Shown here: positions 6,807-14,171 of the stretch, in pieces
Numbering within the stretch: position 1 is the stretch's first letter
How the letters are laid out: the number at the start of each line of letters is the position of its first letter
Origin: CAKOSP01 sp964369845
Lineage (GTDB): Bacteria > Bacillota_I > Bacilli_A > RF39 > UBA660
NCBI GenBank assembly: GCA_964369845.1
Contig: CAYJFJ010000024.1
Location: forward strand, 1-14,201
Reading direction: 5' to 3'
Length of the DNA: 14,201 nucleotides
Notes under the pieces: generated by a model
Told to the model about the DNA's origin: nothing
The model's input: the letters and a program-made list of their open reading frames with translations, nothing else
The model's database searches: none
Program-made: the position numbers and the translations under genes

Positions 6807-6824
6807 CAATTAATTTGTTAATTG
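6807..6824 (-). repeat. Small perfect inverted repeat at the start of the rplK transcript
   Basis: CAATTAA and TTAATTG flank a four-base loop, giving a seven-base-pair stem about where the rplK transcript should begin. It is AT-rich and weak. It could be a 5'-end stabiliser, part of the leader fold, or chance in such AT-rich DNA. Confidence 0.35.
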
Positions 6825-6831
6825 CTCCATA

Positions 6832-6860
6832 ATTTTACCACAAAAGCAATAAAAAAACAA
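6832..6860 (-). promoter_or_regulatory. Promoter of rplK-rplA
   Basis: A -35 TTGTTT (6860-6855) and a -10 TAAAAT (6837-6832) are 17 bases apart, preceded by a T-rich stretch. It gives a leader of about 90 bases before the GTG start. The -35 overlaps the terminator of the upstream operon. No better match occurs between the terminator and the gene. Confidence 0.6.
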
Positions 6861-6878
6861 ATGTTTTTATTACATTTG
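6851..6878 (-). terminator. Intrinsic terminator after the mechanosensitive channel gene
   Basis: The transcript forms CAAATG, a nine-base A-rich loop, CATTTG, then seven U. The stem has only six pairs, extendable by a G-U pair, so it may be moderately efficient. It lies about 20 bases after the stop of the channel gene. Confidence 0.7.
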
Positions 6879-6897
6879 CCTATTTTTCTTACTTTTT

Positions 6898-7728
6898 TCA
6901 CTTTTTATTTATTACATTTATATAATTATATGGTATTTCTATACCTTCTTTATCAAATCTTATTTTTATTTTTTCATTTAGCTGACATTTATTTTCAAAT
7001 GCTTCACCAGAAGTATTTCCCCAAATCCATGCTCTTAAATTGATTGATGATGAATCCCACTCTATCACTCTAACTTTTGGATACTCGGTATCTTTTAGTG
7101 CACCCTTGAATTTGATTTCTCCGCACTGCTTTAATACTTCTTCTTTTATTATGTTGATAGCTTTTTCTAAATCTGCACTGTAACCAATTGCATAATCACA
7201 AAAAAATACTATTTCATTATCTTTGAAATCTGAATTTTGTATGATTAAGTCATTTAATATACTGTTTGGTAAAATTTCTCTTTGATTGTTGAAATTTCTT
7301 AAAACTGTATGTCTCATGTCTATTTCTTCTACAATACCATTTATTCCTTTTTCGGGTAAATTAATATAGTCTCCTACTTCAAAAGGTTTATTAACTACTA
7401 GTTCTACGCTTCCTAAAAAGTTTTTCAAACTGTCTTGAAGTGCTAAACCTAATATCCCTGCTCCTATACCTATTGCTGATAAAAGTGTTACAGATAATGT
7501 TGAAAAGATTGAAAAAAATGATATAGCTATTAAAAAACCTATTATATATATTATTATAGTTTTTAGTTTTCTAACAAATATTAATACTGTAGTAATATTT
7601 TTATTATCTTTGTTTTTGATTACTCTTTCAATTAATTTATTAATAAGTTTATTGATAACAATCGTTATTAACATTACGATTATAGCCCATGTTAGGTCTC
7701 CCCAAAAGCTACTAAAAAATTCTTTCAT
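6898..7728 (-). CDS. MscS-type small-conductance mechanosensitive channel
   Basis: The channel opens under membrane tension to release solutes during hypo-osmotic shock. The 276-residue protein has membrane segments at about 12-32, 55-75 and 78-112. The third is the pore helix, with the glycine/alanine pattern IGIGAGILGLALQDSLKNFL. It is followed by the MscS beta-domain signature NKPFEVGDYI and PNSILNDLIIQNS, and an alpha/beta C-terminal domain. The length and three-helix layout match the MscS/YggB group rather than the larger MscK types. AGGAGAAA precedes the ATG. It is the last gene of a three-gene operon with the rhodanese-like and DedA-type genes, and a terminator follows. It ends in TGA. 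Confidence 0.93.
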   Translation of the reverse strand: MKEFFSSFWGDLTWAIIVMLITIVINKLINKLIERVIKNKDNKNITTVLIFVRKLKTIIIYIIGFLIAISFFSIFSTLSVTLLSAIGIGAGILGLALQDSLKNFLGSVELVVNKPFEVGDYINLPEKGINGIVEEIDMRHTVLRNFNNQREILPNSILNDLIIQNSDFKDNEIVFFCDYAIGYSADLEKAINIIKEEVLKQCGEIKFKGALKDTEYPKVRVIEWDSSSINLRAWIWGNTSGEAFENKCQLNEKIKIRFDKEGIEIPYNYINVINKK

Positions 7729-7775
7729 ATTTATATTTCTCCTATCTATAATATTAACAAAAATTTCTAATTATA

Positions 7776-8381
7776 TCAATCTATTATTTTATAATATTTT
7801 TTTACTGTTTTTGCTACTATATATGCTAAAACAAGTGATAATCCTACATATATTAAAGAAATAGGATCTGTAAAGCTTTCATATAAAGATTTTCCTATGA
7901 ATCCCCAAAAGAATACAAAAAATGTTTTTCCTATTAATAAAGCTAATAAATATTTTTTTGTGCTCATATTTATTATACCTGCAATAATATTTAGTGAAAA
8001 GGCCGGAAAAAAAGGCATAGTCAATAATAATACCAATGTTGTGAATTTTATTTCTTTTATAACTTCGTAATATGACTTTAATTTTATCGATTTATTTATT
8101 TTTTTCACTACTTTTTGGGAAAAACCTTTTTTCACTAAAATAAATGATAACATGCATCCTAGAACTGTAAATAACCAAGATATTATAAATCCTAGTATAT
8201 TTCCAAATGCAATAAAATTAATTGATATAAAAAGAAATAACGGTAAAATTGGAATAATAGATTCAATTAAAATTAATATACATGCTAAAAACGGAGCCCA
8301 AACTCCTGACTCCACCATCATAGTATCTACTATAATTTTTAAATTATCTACAACCTCTGTCATAGATTTATTATAATACAT
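7776..8381 (-). CDS. DedA/TVP38 (VTT-domain) family membrane protein
   Basis: The 201-residue protein is very hydrophobic. The family core is visible: ESIIPILPLFLFISINFIAFGN with the re-entrant-loop prolines (about 40-62), a following helix GFIISWLFTVLGCMLSFILV, then MPFFPAFSLNIIAGI (about 122-136) and two C-terminal helices. VTT-domain proteins are linked to phospholipid scrambling or transport and to membrane proton balance; the exact substrate here is unknown. The arginine that often stands three residues before the first proline of the PFFP motif seems to be leucine. The start at ATG 8381 has only a weak AAAG upstream. The gene follows the rhodanese-like gene by 12 bases and precedes the MscS gene by 47, so the three are probably co-transcribed. 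Confidence 0.85.
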   Translation of the reverse strand: MYYNKSMTEVVDNLKIIVDTMMVESGVWAPFLACILILIESIIPILPLFLFISINFIAFGNILGFIISWLFTVLGCMLSFILVKKGFSQKVVKKINKSIKLKSYYEVIKEIKFTTLVLLLTMPFFPAFSLNIIAGIINMSTKKYLLALLIGKTFFVFFWGFIGKSLYESFTDPISLIYVGLSLVLAYIVAKTVKKYYKIID

Positions 8382-8393
8382 TAATTACTTTAT

Positions 8394-8657
8394 TTAAATA
8401 TTATTTTGTACAAATGTTACATTGTACCCCAAATAATTTAATTGCATTACAGCTTTTTTACTAAGTTTTCCTTTATTACATACTATAAAGTACTCTGTAT
8501 CTTTGTTCATATATTTTTTATGTTCATATATCAATTTATCATAATATATATTTTTACTATTCGGATGATGCAATTGATTAACATAGTCTAAAGGGTGCCT
8601 TACATCAATTAAGACTCCCATGCTTGGATTATAATTTTTTATATTTATCGTTTTCAT
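8394..8657 (-). CDS. Single-domain rhodanese-like protein
   Basis: The predicted protein has 87 residues from ATG 8657. LIDVRHPLDYVNQLHHPNSKNI (16-37) is the rhodanese N-terminal signature. VCNKGKLSKKAVMQLNYLGY carries the active-site loop with the likely sulfur-accepting cysteine C60. The loop reads C-N-K-G-K-L-S, with leucine where the common C-x-x-G-x-R-S pattern has arginine, so activity or substrate may differ. A GTG at 8666 could add three residues. However, a -10 box at 8677-8672 would place the transcript start near there, favouring the ATG. It begins an operon with the DedA-type and MscS-type genes. A role in sulfur transfer is the family expectation, not shown here. Confidence 0.82.
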   Translation of the reverse strand: MKTINIKNYNPSMGVLIDVRHPLDYVNQLHHPNSKNIYYDKLIYEHKKYMNKDTEYFIVCNKGKLSKKAVMQLNYLGYNVTFVQNNI

Positions 8658-8671
8658 AACTATCACACTTT

Positions 8672-8700
8672 ATTATATGCTTTTAGTTTTTTTTAGTTAA
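8672..8700 (-). promoter_or_regulatory. Probable promoter of the rhodanese-dedA-mscS operon
   Basis: A perfect -10 TATAAT (8677-8672) is preceded at 17 bases by TTAACT (8700-8695), a moderate -35. It lies right after the terminator of the surface-protein unit. Transcription from it would leave a leader of only about eight bases before ATG 8657, which is unusually short. Confidence 0.55.
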
Positions 8701-8722
8701 AAAAAAAGACTATGTGTCTTTT
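8699..8722 (-). terminator. Intrinsic terminator of the surface-protein unit
   Basis: The transcript forms AAAAGAC-ACATA-GTCTTTT, a seven-base-pair stem with a five-base loop, and the U run extends to nine. Its 5' arm overlaps the stop codon of the small anchored-protein gene. Confidence 0.85.
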
Positions 8723-9260
8723 ATTTTTCTTCATAACCAATACTTGCTGAAATAATATTACCAACATTACTAGTACCATTATTATCAGTATTTGTTTCCC
8801 ATATTCTAAATGTGTATTCTTTAAGTTCTGACCCTACATCAATCGAATCACTTTTTAAAGTATATCTTATTAATCCTCTATCTGAAGGAATAAGAATTAA
8901 AGATGTGAAATCTATAATTTCTCCATTTAATTCTATTTTTATTTTAGATAAATCTACATTAGTTAATCTGTTTATTTCTATTATTAGATCATAATTAACT
9001 AATGCCTCACAACTATTGCTTATATTGAAATCTAATGGTATCAACTTAAGAGCTTCTTCATTAGATAAAGGTTCAGAACCTATAATTTCTATTTCTTTAC
9101 TATTAGTATCTCCTAATGAAGATGTTAAACAATTATTTGTCTCAACAATACCATAAGAAGTGTTATTAAAAACAAACACTCCTACTACTGTTATCGTTAT
9201 TAAAATAACTACTATAATTGCACTATAAATAATTTTTCTTTTTTTACTTATTTTTTTCAA
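8721..9260 (-). CDS. Small membrane-anchored extracytoplasmic protein, function unknown
   Basis: The 179-residue protein begins with a lysine-rich stretch (MKKISKKRK), then a hydrophobic helix at about 10-31, then an acidic, beta-rich region outside the membrane. There is no clear signal-peptidase site, so it is probably anchored by its N-terminus. Two cysteines, C44 and C84, could form a disulfide. The C-terminal part (KIKIELNG, RYTLKSD, YTFRIWE, GNIISASIGY) resembles beta-sandwich extracytoplasmic proteins of the TasA/camelysin kind, by pattern only. I do not recognise a named family. The start is TTG, set by AGGAG eight bases upstream. It follows the giant beta-helix gene by 18 bases and shares its transcript and terminator, so the two products may act together at the cell surface. 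Confidence 0.75.
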   Translation of the reverse strand: MKKISKKRKIIYSAIIVVILITITVVGVFVFNNTSYGIVETNNCLTSSLGDTNSKEIEIIGSEPLSNEEALKLIPLDFNISNSCEALVNYDLIIEINRLTNVDLSKIKIELNGEIIDFTSLILIPSDRGLIRYTLKSDSIDVGSELKEYTFRIWETNTDNNGTSNVGNIISASIGYEEK

Positions 9261-9278
9261 TGTACTTTCTCCTATAAT

Positions 9279-12200
9279 TTATTCAACTATTTCTATATTA
9301 TATAAATCTCTATATTCAGCTGGATATATCCTTTGATCTGTGTATCCTGCAAAATCATTTTGATTAAAGTAAATATTTTGTTCTGTTGTATCTTTTAAAT
9401 TAGCATATATAAATATACTGTCCATATCAGCATTAGGATGATTTAATGTATTATTGTTAAATGTAACACTGTGACCATTTAAATTTATATTATTAAATGC
9501 TACTATTATTAAATCTGATGCTGGTGTAACAACTTGATCATATAAATAGTCTACTACATTGTTTTCATATAACGCTGGCTCTGATAGCGTACTAATATTA
9601 TATATGTTTTTTACTTTTGCATTTATTTGAATATAATTATTACTTGCATTTGTTATACCATTAAATATTTTATCTGCTGCTGCATTTATGTAAGCATCAT
9701 TTTCTTCTAAATTTTTTATTTTATTGTATAAATTAGAAAATTCATTGTTAATCGTTACCGAATCATTTGTCAAATTATCTATATCTGAATATATGTATAA
9801 AGTATGTTCTTCACTATCAGCAGTTACAGTTAACTCATTATTATCATATATTGCAAATGTTCCAACTACACTTGAACTGTGACTATTTGCATCAACTACA
9901 TATCCAATATATGAATCATCAGTTTTTCTAAACTTAATTACATTATTTCGAATTATTGTATCTGTTGCTCCGTCACCCCAAAGCGCTCCCATAGTAGCTT
10001 GTGTATCAACACTATTTTCTTCAAATATTATTCCAGATACTTTTGTATTACTTTCTGAACCTAGTCTGATATTTATAATACTATCAGTAGAATTTATCCC
10101 TTCTTCTGTTATAAATTCATTCCTTGCAATATATACGTCTACTACTTCTCCTTGAAAAATACCTAATAATTCATCATGAGTTTGTTTATAAAAATAATTA
10201 TCTGTAACGATTGCGTTGTAGGCACCTTGATTTTGAACATCTCTTATCCAAATGTTTCCGCCTTGCCATACATCTCCCTCATTTATAATTCTATTATTAG
10301 TAACTGTTATGTTTTCCCAATCAGACCACAAATCTAAATTTGTTGATTCAACTTCTTCTGCTATATAAAACTCACTGTTTTCAATAGTAATATTTCCACT
10401 TCTTAGAATTCCAAGTTGTGCTAAGAAATGATCACTAGCAAAATTATGTATTTTAACATTTGTAAAATTCAAATAACTACTATATTCTACCCTAATAGCG
10501 AATTCACTGTATTTTTCGTGACCTGTTTGAGTTCTATCAGATACTATATCCATGTTATTGTCAAACAACATTAAATTGTCTTTACCATCAAAATTTATAT
10601 TTGATATTCTAGACATTTTCCATAATTTATCAATTACATAACTTCCCGTTTCTAAATATATATCAGTATATCCTGAGTTAAAAGCTGCATTTAATGAATC
10701 TACATCTCCATTTATACCATCGCCATATGCTCCAAATTGATTTACTGAAACAGGTAATCCTGTTGTATACATTATTGCATACTTTCCATTATCTAAAGCT
10801 ACCACTTCAATTCCATCAACTATTAATTTTGTCGAATCAACTATTGTATAATAAGAAGATCCAGTAGAATTTCCCTCATAAAAACCGTTAGTTTTCACTA
10901 CGTTTCCTGATTCTAAACTATTATCAGATTTCATTGTAGAAAGTGATGTTACTGTTTTATTTTCTTTTGGTGTAACATTTATATTTACAATATCAGAACC
11001 AATTACATATCTTTTATGGTAACTTTCTATATTATTTCTACTTAAGTTTATTGTTTGTTCATTATCATCGATTGATTTATATAATAATAAATATCCAGAA
11101 TCCCCTATTTTTGAACCGTAAACATTGTTATTTGTTATATTTATTATATTGTTATTTAGTTTTGTGTTACTGATTTCTATAAAATTTGAAATTACATTAT
11201 TACTGATTTCGTCGTAGTTATAATTTATTGTATTCGAAGATAAATTTACTTCTTCTTTTATAGTTAAATTATCAAAATTAAATACAGTGTTAATTTGAGT
11301 ATTAACCTCTATTATATTATTTTTAATTTCTGTTACATTATTAAATAGTATTACTCTAGAATTGTTATTCGAATTTATTGTTATTTCATTGTTACTAACT
11401 TTTTCAAATACTTCATTAAATATAATACTTTCATTAGTAAAATCATGATTTATTTTATTGTTAGTAAATATAACACTACTAACATTTTCAAAATCAAATA
11501 ACTCAGAACTATTATAGTTATTTATTTCGTTATCATTTAATGTTAAACTCGATGAGTTAATTACCTTATAAATACTATTGTATTCGTTGGCATTATCATC
11601 TGCATTAACTATATTAAATCCATCTATAGTTATATTATTTGTACTCTCAATTTCAAATACAGCTTTATTTTCTGGGAAATCACTAGAAATAATTATATTA
11701 GATCCATTTCCTAAAAAACTTTTATTCGAAATGTTGTTTATTATAATTGGTGAATCTAATAGATAATTTTCCATAGTTAAATCTATTTCTATATTATTTT
11801 TAATTGCTTTATTAATTATTTCTGAATCATTATTTATTCCATCTGCATTCAGACCGTATTGATCGATAGTCATTACTCCATTAGTTGCTGAAAATTTTGC
11901 GTATAAACCATTATCTAATTTTATAATATTACTATTATCTACTTCTTCAGTTGTTGAAGATAATATATCATACTTTGCTCCACCTCTATTTTCATTGACG
12001 TGATAACTAGTAGTTGTTACAGTATCTCCTTCCTTTAATTCTATTTTGTCAACCATTTCTAGAACTGAAGATAATGTATAATTAATAGGTTCAGGAGTTT
12101 CTCCACCTGTGTTATCGTCTCCACCTGTATTATTGTCTTCACCTGTGTTGTTGTCTCCACCTGTATTGTTGTCTCCACCTGTGTTGTTNNNNNNNNNNNN

Positions 12201-12461
12201 NNNNNNNNNNNNNNNNNNNNNNNNNNNNNNNNNNNNNNNNNNNNNNNNNNNNNNNNNNNNNNNNNNNNNNNNNNNNNNNNNNNNNNNNTCACCTGCATTG
12301 TTGTCATCTTCGACATTATTTTGATTATTATTCAATGTTTCATTCGATTCTTTTGTATAACTTATATATATATAACTTGATATCAATAATAATAAAGCTA
12401 TTACTATTAATATATATATACCTTTTTTGTTTTTTGTATTTTGTGTTTTCATCTCGTTCAT
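9279..12461 (-). CDS. Giant membrane-anchored beta-helix surface protein with two tailspike-like modules
   Basis: The product is about 1060 residues as assembled; the true length is uncertain because of a 100-N gap. A charged N-terminus and one hydrophobic helix (about 14-34) anchor it with the C-terminus outside. A low-complexity linker of D-N-N-T-G-G units follows (about 50-121). Residues about 129-220 and 503-590 are related copies of one module: GDTVTTTSYHVNENRGGAKYD, LDNGLYA and DQYGLNADGIN in the first match GNVVKTNGFYEGN, LDNGKYA and NQFGAYGDGIN in the second. Each is followed by Asn-rich parallel beta-helix repeats (NNxI, SNNxI). This layout is known in phage tailspikes and pectate-lyase-like proteins. 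The second helix has more varied Asp/Glu/His/Trp residues and could bind or cleave glycans. There is no LPXTG motif. A start at M4 is also possible. Function is inferred: adhesion or polysaccharide processing. Confidence 0.8.
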   Translation of the reverse strand: MNEMKTQNTKNKKGIYILIVIALLLLISSYIYISYTKESNETLNNNQNNVEDDNNAGXXXXXXXXXXXXXXXXXXXXXXXXXXXXXXXXXXNNTGGDNNTGGDNNTGEDNNTGGDDNTGGETPEPINYTLSSVLEMVDKIELKEGDTVTTTSYHVNENRGGAKYDILSSTTEEVDNSNIIKLDNGLYAKFSATNGVMTIDQYGLNADGINNDSEIINKAIKNNIEIDLTMENYLLDSPIIINNISNKSFLGNGSNIIISSDFPENKAVFEIESTNNITIDGFNIVNADDNANEYNSIYKVINSSSLTLNDNEINNYNSSELFDFENVSSVIFTNNKINHDFTNESIIFNEVFEKVSNNEITINSNNNSRVILFNNVTEIKNNIIEVNTQINTVFNFDNLTIKEEVNLSSNTINYNYDEISNNVISNFIEISNTKLNNNIINITNNNVYGSKIGDSGYLLLYKSIDDNEQTINLSRNNIESYHKRYVIGSDIVNINVTPKENKTVTSLSTMKSDNSLESGNVVKTNGFYEGNSTGSSYYTIVDSTKLIVDGIEVVALDNGKYAIMYTTGLPVSVNQFGAYGDGINGDVDSLNAAFNSGYTDIYLETGSYVIDKLWKMSRISNINFDGKDNLMLFDNNMDIVSDRTQTGHEKYSEFAIRVEYSSYLNFTNVKIHNFASDHFLAQLGILRSGNITIENSEFYIAEEVESTNLDLWSDWENITVTNNRIINEGDVWQGGNIWIRDVQNQGAYNAIVTDNYFYKQTHDELLGIFQGEVVDVYIARNEFITEEGINSTDSIINIRLGSESNTKVSGIIFEENSVDTQATMGALWGDGATDTIIRNNVIKFRKTDDSYIGYVVDANSHSSSVVGTFAIYDNNELTVTADSEEHTLYIYSDIDNLTNDSVTINNEFSNLYNKIKNLEENDAYINAAADKIFNGITNASNNYIQINAKVKNIYNISTLSEPALYENNVVDYLYDQVVTPASDLIIVAFNNINLNGHSVTFNNNTLNHPNADMDSIFIYANLKDTTEQNIYFNQNDFAGYTDQRIYPAEYRDLYNIEIVE
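12101..12306 (-). repeat. 18-bp tandem repeats coding for D-N-N-T-G-G units, broken by a gap
   Basis: Five copies of an 18-base unit lie at 12101-12188, with CTCCACCTGT repeating on the plus strand. At least one diverged copy lies after the gap (12289-12306, with alanine for threonine). Each copy adds six residues to the surface protein's linker. Copies differ by a few bases, mostly silent or G-to-E and N-to-D changes. The assembly stops inside the array, so the copy number is unknown. Confidence 0.9.
12189..12288. other. Assembly gap of exactly 100 N
   Basis: One hundred unknown bases lie within the tandem repeat. A round 100 is the usual placeholder for a gap of unknown size. The repeat unit is in the same reading frame on both sides, which supports one continuous gene across it. 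Confidence 0.97.
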
Positions 12462-12481
12462 ATAAGCCTACTTTCTTAATT

Positions 12482-12510
12482 AGTATATAATATATTGCAT
12501 TTTTTATCAA
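12482..12510 (-). promoter_or_regulatory. Promoter of the surface-protein unit
   Basis: A -35 TTGATA (12510-12505) and a -10 TATACT (12487-12482) are 17 bases apart, giving a short leader before ATG 12461. It lies about 65 bases from the insertion sequence and is intact. Confidence 0.75.
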
Positions 12511-12556
12511 CGAAAAAATATGTATTTAGTAAATTTTCTTATTATCTTCAATAAAA

Positions 12557-12577
12557 AAAAGCTCATTATGAGCTTTT
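12557..12577 (-). terminator. Hairpin terminator beside the left end of the insertion sequence
   Basis: AAAAGCTCA and TGAGCTTTT pair around a three-base loop. On the minus strand the hairpin is followed by eight T, so it works as an intrinsic terminator for leftward transcription. On the plus strand it has only four T before the element's end. The last three bases are shared with the inverted repeat. It probably ended a minus-strand gene that lay to the right before insertion. Confidence 0.7.
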
Positions 12578-12592
12578 CAGACTGTTGACAAA
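12575..12592 (+). repeat. Left terminal inverted repeat of the insertion sequence
   Basis: TTTCAGACTGTTGACAAA, identical to the reverse complement of the right end. If the functional end is CAGACTG, the first three T belong to the flanking hairpin. Confidence 0.9.
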
Positions 12593-12678
12593 GTCAATGG
12601 TCTTTTATTTTTCTTAAATGTTTGATATAATATTTATGTAAGAGGACTTTATTTTATCCAAATTTATTGTCACATCTC

Positions 12679-12707
12679 TTACTTTTTTTATGAAAAAATG
12701 TTATAAT
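12679..12707 (+). promoter_or_regulatory. Transposase promoter
   Basis: A perfect -10 TATAAT (12702-12707) has a weak -35, TTACTT (12679-12684), at 17 bases. Transcription would start near 12714, after the ATG at 12712. That favours translation from ATG 12739. Part of the -35 lies in one arm of the GTAAGAG/CTCTTAC inverted repeat. Confidence 0.5.
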
Positions 12708-12738
12708 AGAGATGGATAAAATAAAGGATGTGGAATTT

Positions 12739-14115
12739 ATGCTAACTAAAAATAAAAAAAGTAGTTTTAATACAGAAATGGTAAATATTGAAGATTTAGT
12801 ACCGCAAGATCATATGTTAAGAATAATTGAAAAAGAATTTGATTTTTCATTTATTTATGATTATGTTGAAAATTTATATTCAGCATATGGAAGACCTAGC
12901 ATTGATCCAGTGGTACTTTTTAAATGTCATTTTTTAAAAGTATATTATGGAATAAGATCCTTGAGAAGAACTTACGAAGAAATAGAACACAATATTTTAT
13001 ATAAATGGTTTTTGGGGTATCAAATAAATGAAAAGACTCCAAACTATTCTACATACTCAAAAAATTATGAAAGAAAGTTCAAACATTTAGAGGAAGATTT
13101 ATTAGAAACTTTTTTTTATAAAGTGTTAAAGTTGCTAGAAGAAAAAAATGCCTTAGATTTATCAAATATATTTATTGATTCAACTCATACAAAAGCAAAT
13201 GCAAATAAGAAAAAAGTATCTAAGCAAATGGTTGAAGTTATAGCAAATGAATATAAAGAAGAATTAGAAAAAGAAATTGAAATAACTAAACAGTATATAA
13301 AAGGTGAAGATGTAGATTTTGAAAATGATATTATAAATGATGAACAAAGTAATCATGAAATAAAAGTGGAACAAGTTGTTGAGAAAAAAGAAATATTAAA
13401 AAGTGATATAGACCCAGATGCTGGCATTTTATATAAAGATGAAAAAGAAAAAATGGTAGCTTACAATACAACAATAATCAGTGATGAAAGAAATTATATA
13501 GTAGCTTATGATACTAACCCATCTAACATGCATGATAGCAAAGCTTTTTATCCTACATACAATAAATTTAAGAATAGATTCGGCACAGAAGAAACAGAAT
13601 ATTTTGCAGGAGATGCTGCATATATAACAACACATATTTGTAAAACAGTAACTGAAGATGATATTAAATTATGTTTACCTTACAAAAGACCAATGACAAA
13701 AAAAGGTTGTTTCAAAAAATATGAATATGTATATGATGAAGAAAATGATATTTATATATGTCCAAATGAAAAAGATTTAATACCTGTTGGAGTAGATAAA
13801 AATGGATATATAAAGTATACATCTGATTCAAAAGATTGTAGCAAGTGTCCATTCAAGGAACTGTGTTGTAAAACAAAAAACAAAACAATATTAAGACATG
13901 TATGGGAGTCTTATAAAGAATTAGTAGTAAATGAATATAGGCACGAACTAGATGTTGTAGATGTTTATAAAAGTAGATTTCAACATGTTGAAAGAGTATT
14001 TGCAGACGCAAAAATGAAACATGGGTTGTGAAATACTCTTTTCAAAGGAAAAAGACGAGTTTCATCAGAAATTGGTCTGATTTTTGCATCCATGAATTTA
14101 AAAAAAGACAAATAG
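12739..14115 (+). pseudogene. IS1182 family transposase with in-frame TGA near its C-terminus
   Basis: The gene encodes a DDE transposase. Likely catalytic residues, numbered from ATG 12712, are D156 in FIDSTHTKAN, D301 in FAGDAAY and E427 in VERVFADAK. A cysteine cluster (CSKCPFKELCC) lies before the last. The reading frame stops at TGA 14029-14031 after KMKHGL. It then continues in the same frame for 27 codons, NTLFKGKRRVSSEIGLIFAS then MNLKKDK, to TAG at 14113-14115. This tail matches the usual family ending, where arginine normally stands at the TGA position; CGA or AGA to TGA is one change. The likely start is ATG 12739 (MLTKNKKSSFN), after AAGGATGTGG and downstream of the predicted transcript start; ATG 12712 would add nine residues. 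The catalytic core is complete, so loss of activity is likely but not proven. Confidence 0.85.
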
Positions 14116-14131
14116 GATTTAATTTTACCTA

Positions 14132-14149
14132 TTTGTCAACAGTCTGAAA
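14132..14149 (-). repeat. Right terminal inverted repeat of the insertion sequence
   Basis: TTTGTCAACAGTCTGAAA, the exact inverse of the left end. Confidence 0.9.
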
Positions 14150-14171
14150 CTATACTAATTAAAGTATAGTT
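14148..14171 (-). terminator. Hairpin abutting the right end of the insertion sequence, possibly a cut terminator
   Basis: AACTATACT and AGTATAGTT form a nine-base-pair stem with a six-base loop. On the minus strand it is followed by only TT before the element's CAGACTG, so its U tract may have been cut off by the insertion. The remaining 30 bases to the end of the window show no gene. Confidence 0.4.

Larger units (their letters stand above)
12575..14149 (+). mobile_element. IS1182-type insertion sequence, 1575 bp
   Basis: Perfect 18-base terminal inverted repeats, TTTCAGACTGTTGACAAA, lie at 12575-12592 and, inverted, at 14132-14149. They bracket one transposase gene on the plus strand, opposite to every other gene in the window. 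Size and transposase type fit the IS1182 family. The flanking bases show no obvious target-site duplication. The first 110 bases inside the left end hold the transposase promoter and a 7-bp inverted repeat, GTAAGAG/CTCTTAC (12638-12644, 12676-12682). The element lies in the spacer upstream of the surface-protein promoter and does not break it. Confidence 0.9.

Noticed and set aside
6738..6809. Longer L11 starting at ATG 6809
   Set aside because: GTG 6737 has AGGAGG at the right distance and the family N-terminus, and the upstream stretch forms leader structure.
12101..12306. CRISPR-like short repeats
   Set aside because: The units are contiguous with no spacers and code in frame for a D-N-N-T-G-G linker.
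12585..12590. TTGACA in the terminal inverted repeats as an outward -35 that could drive neighbouring genes
   Set aside because: In both ends the TTGACA points into the element, and no -10 lies 16-18 bases beyond it.
14029..14031. UGA read as tryptophan (Mycoplasma code) in the transposase
   Set aside because: All tryptophans in fusA, rpsG, rplA, the HD gene and the channel gene are TGG, and the family has arginine at this site. The MscS and DedA genes also end naturally in TGA.
12570..14155. Target-site duplication around the insertion sequence
   Set aside because: Bases beyond CAGACTG or beyond the full 18-bp repeat do not match on the two sides at any length I tried.
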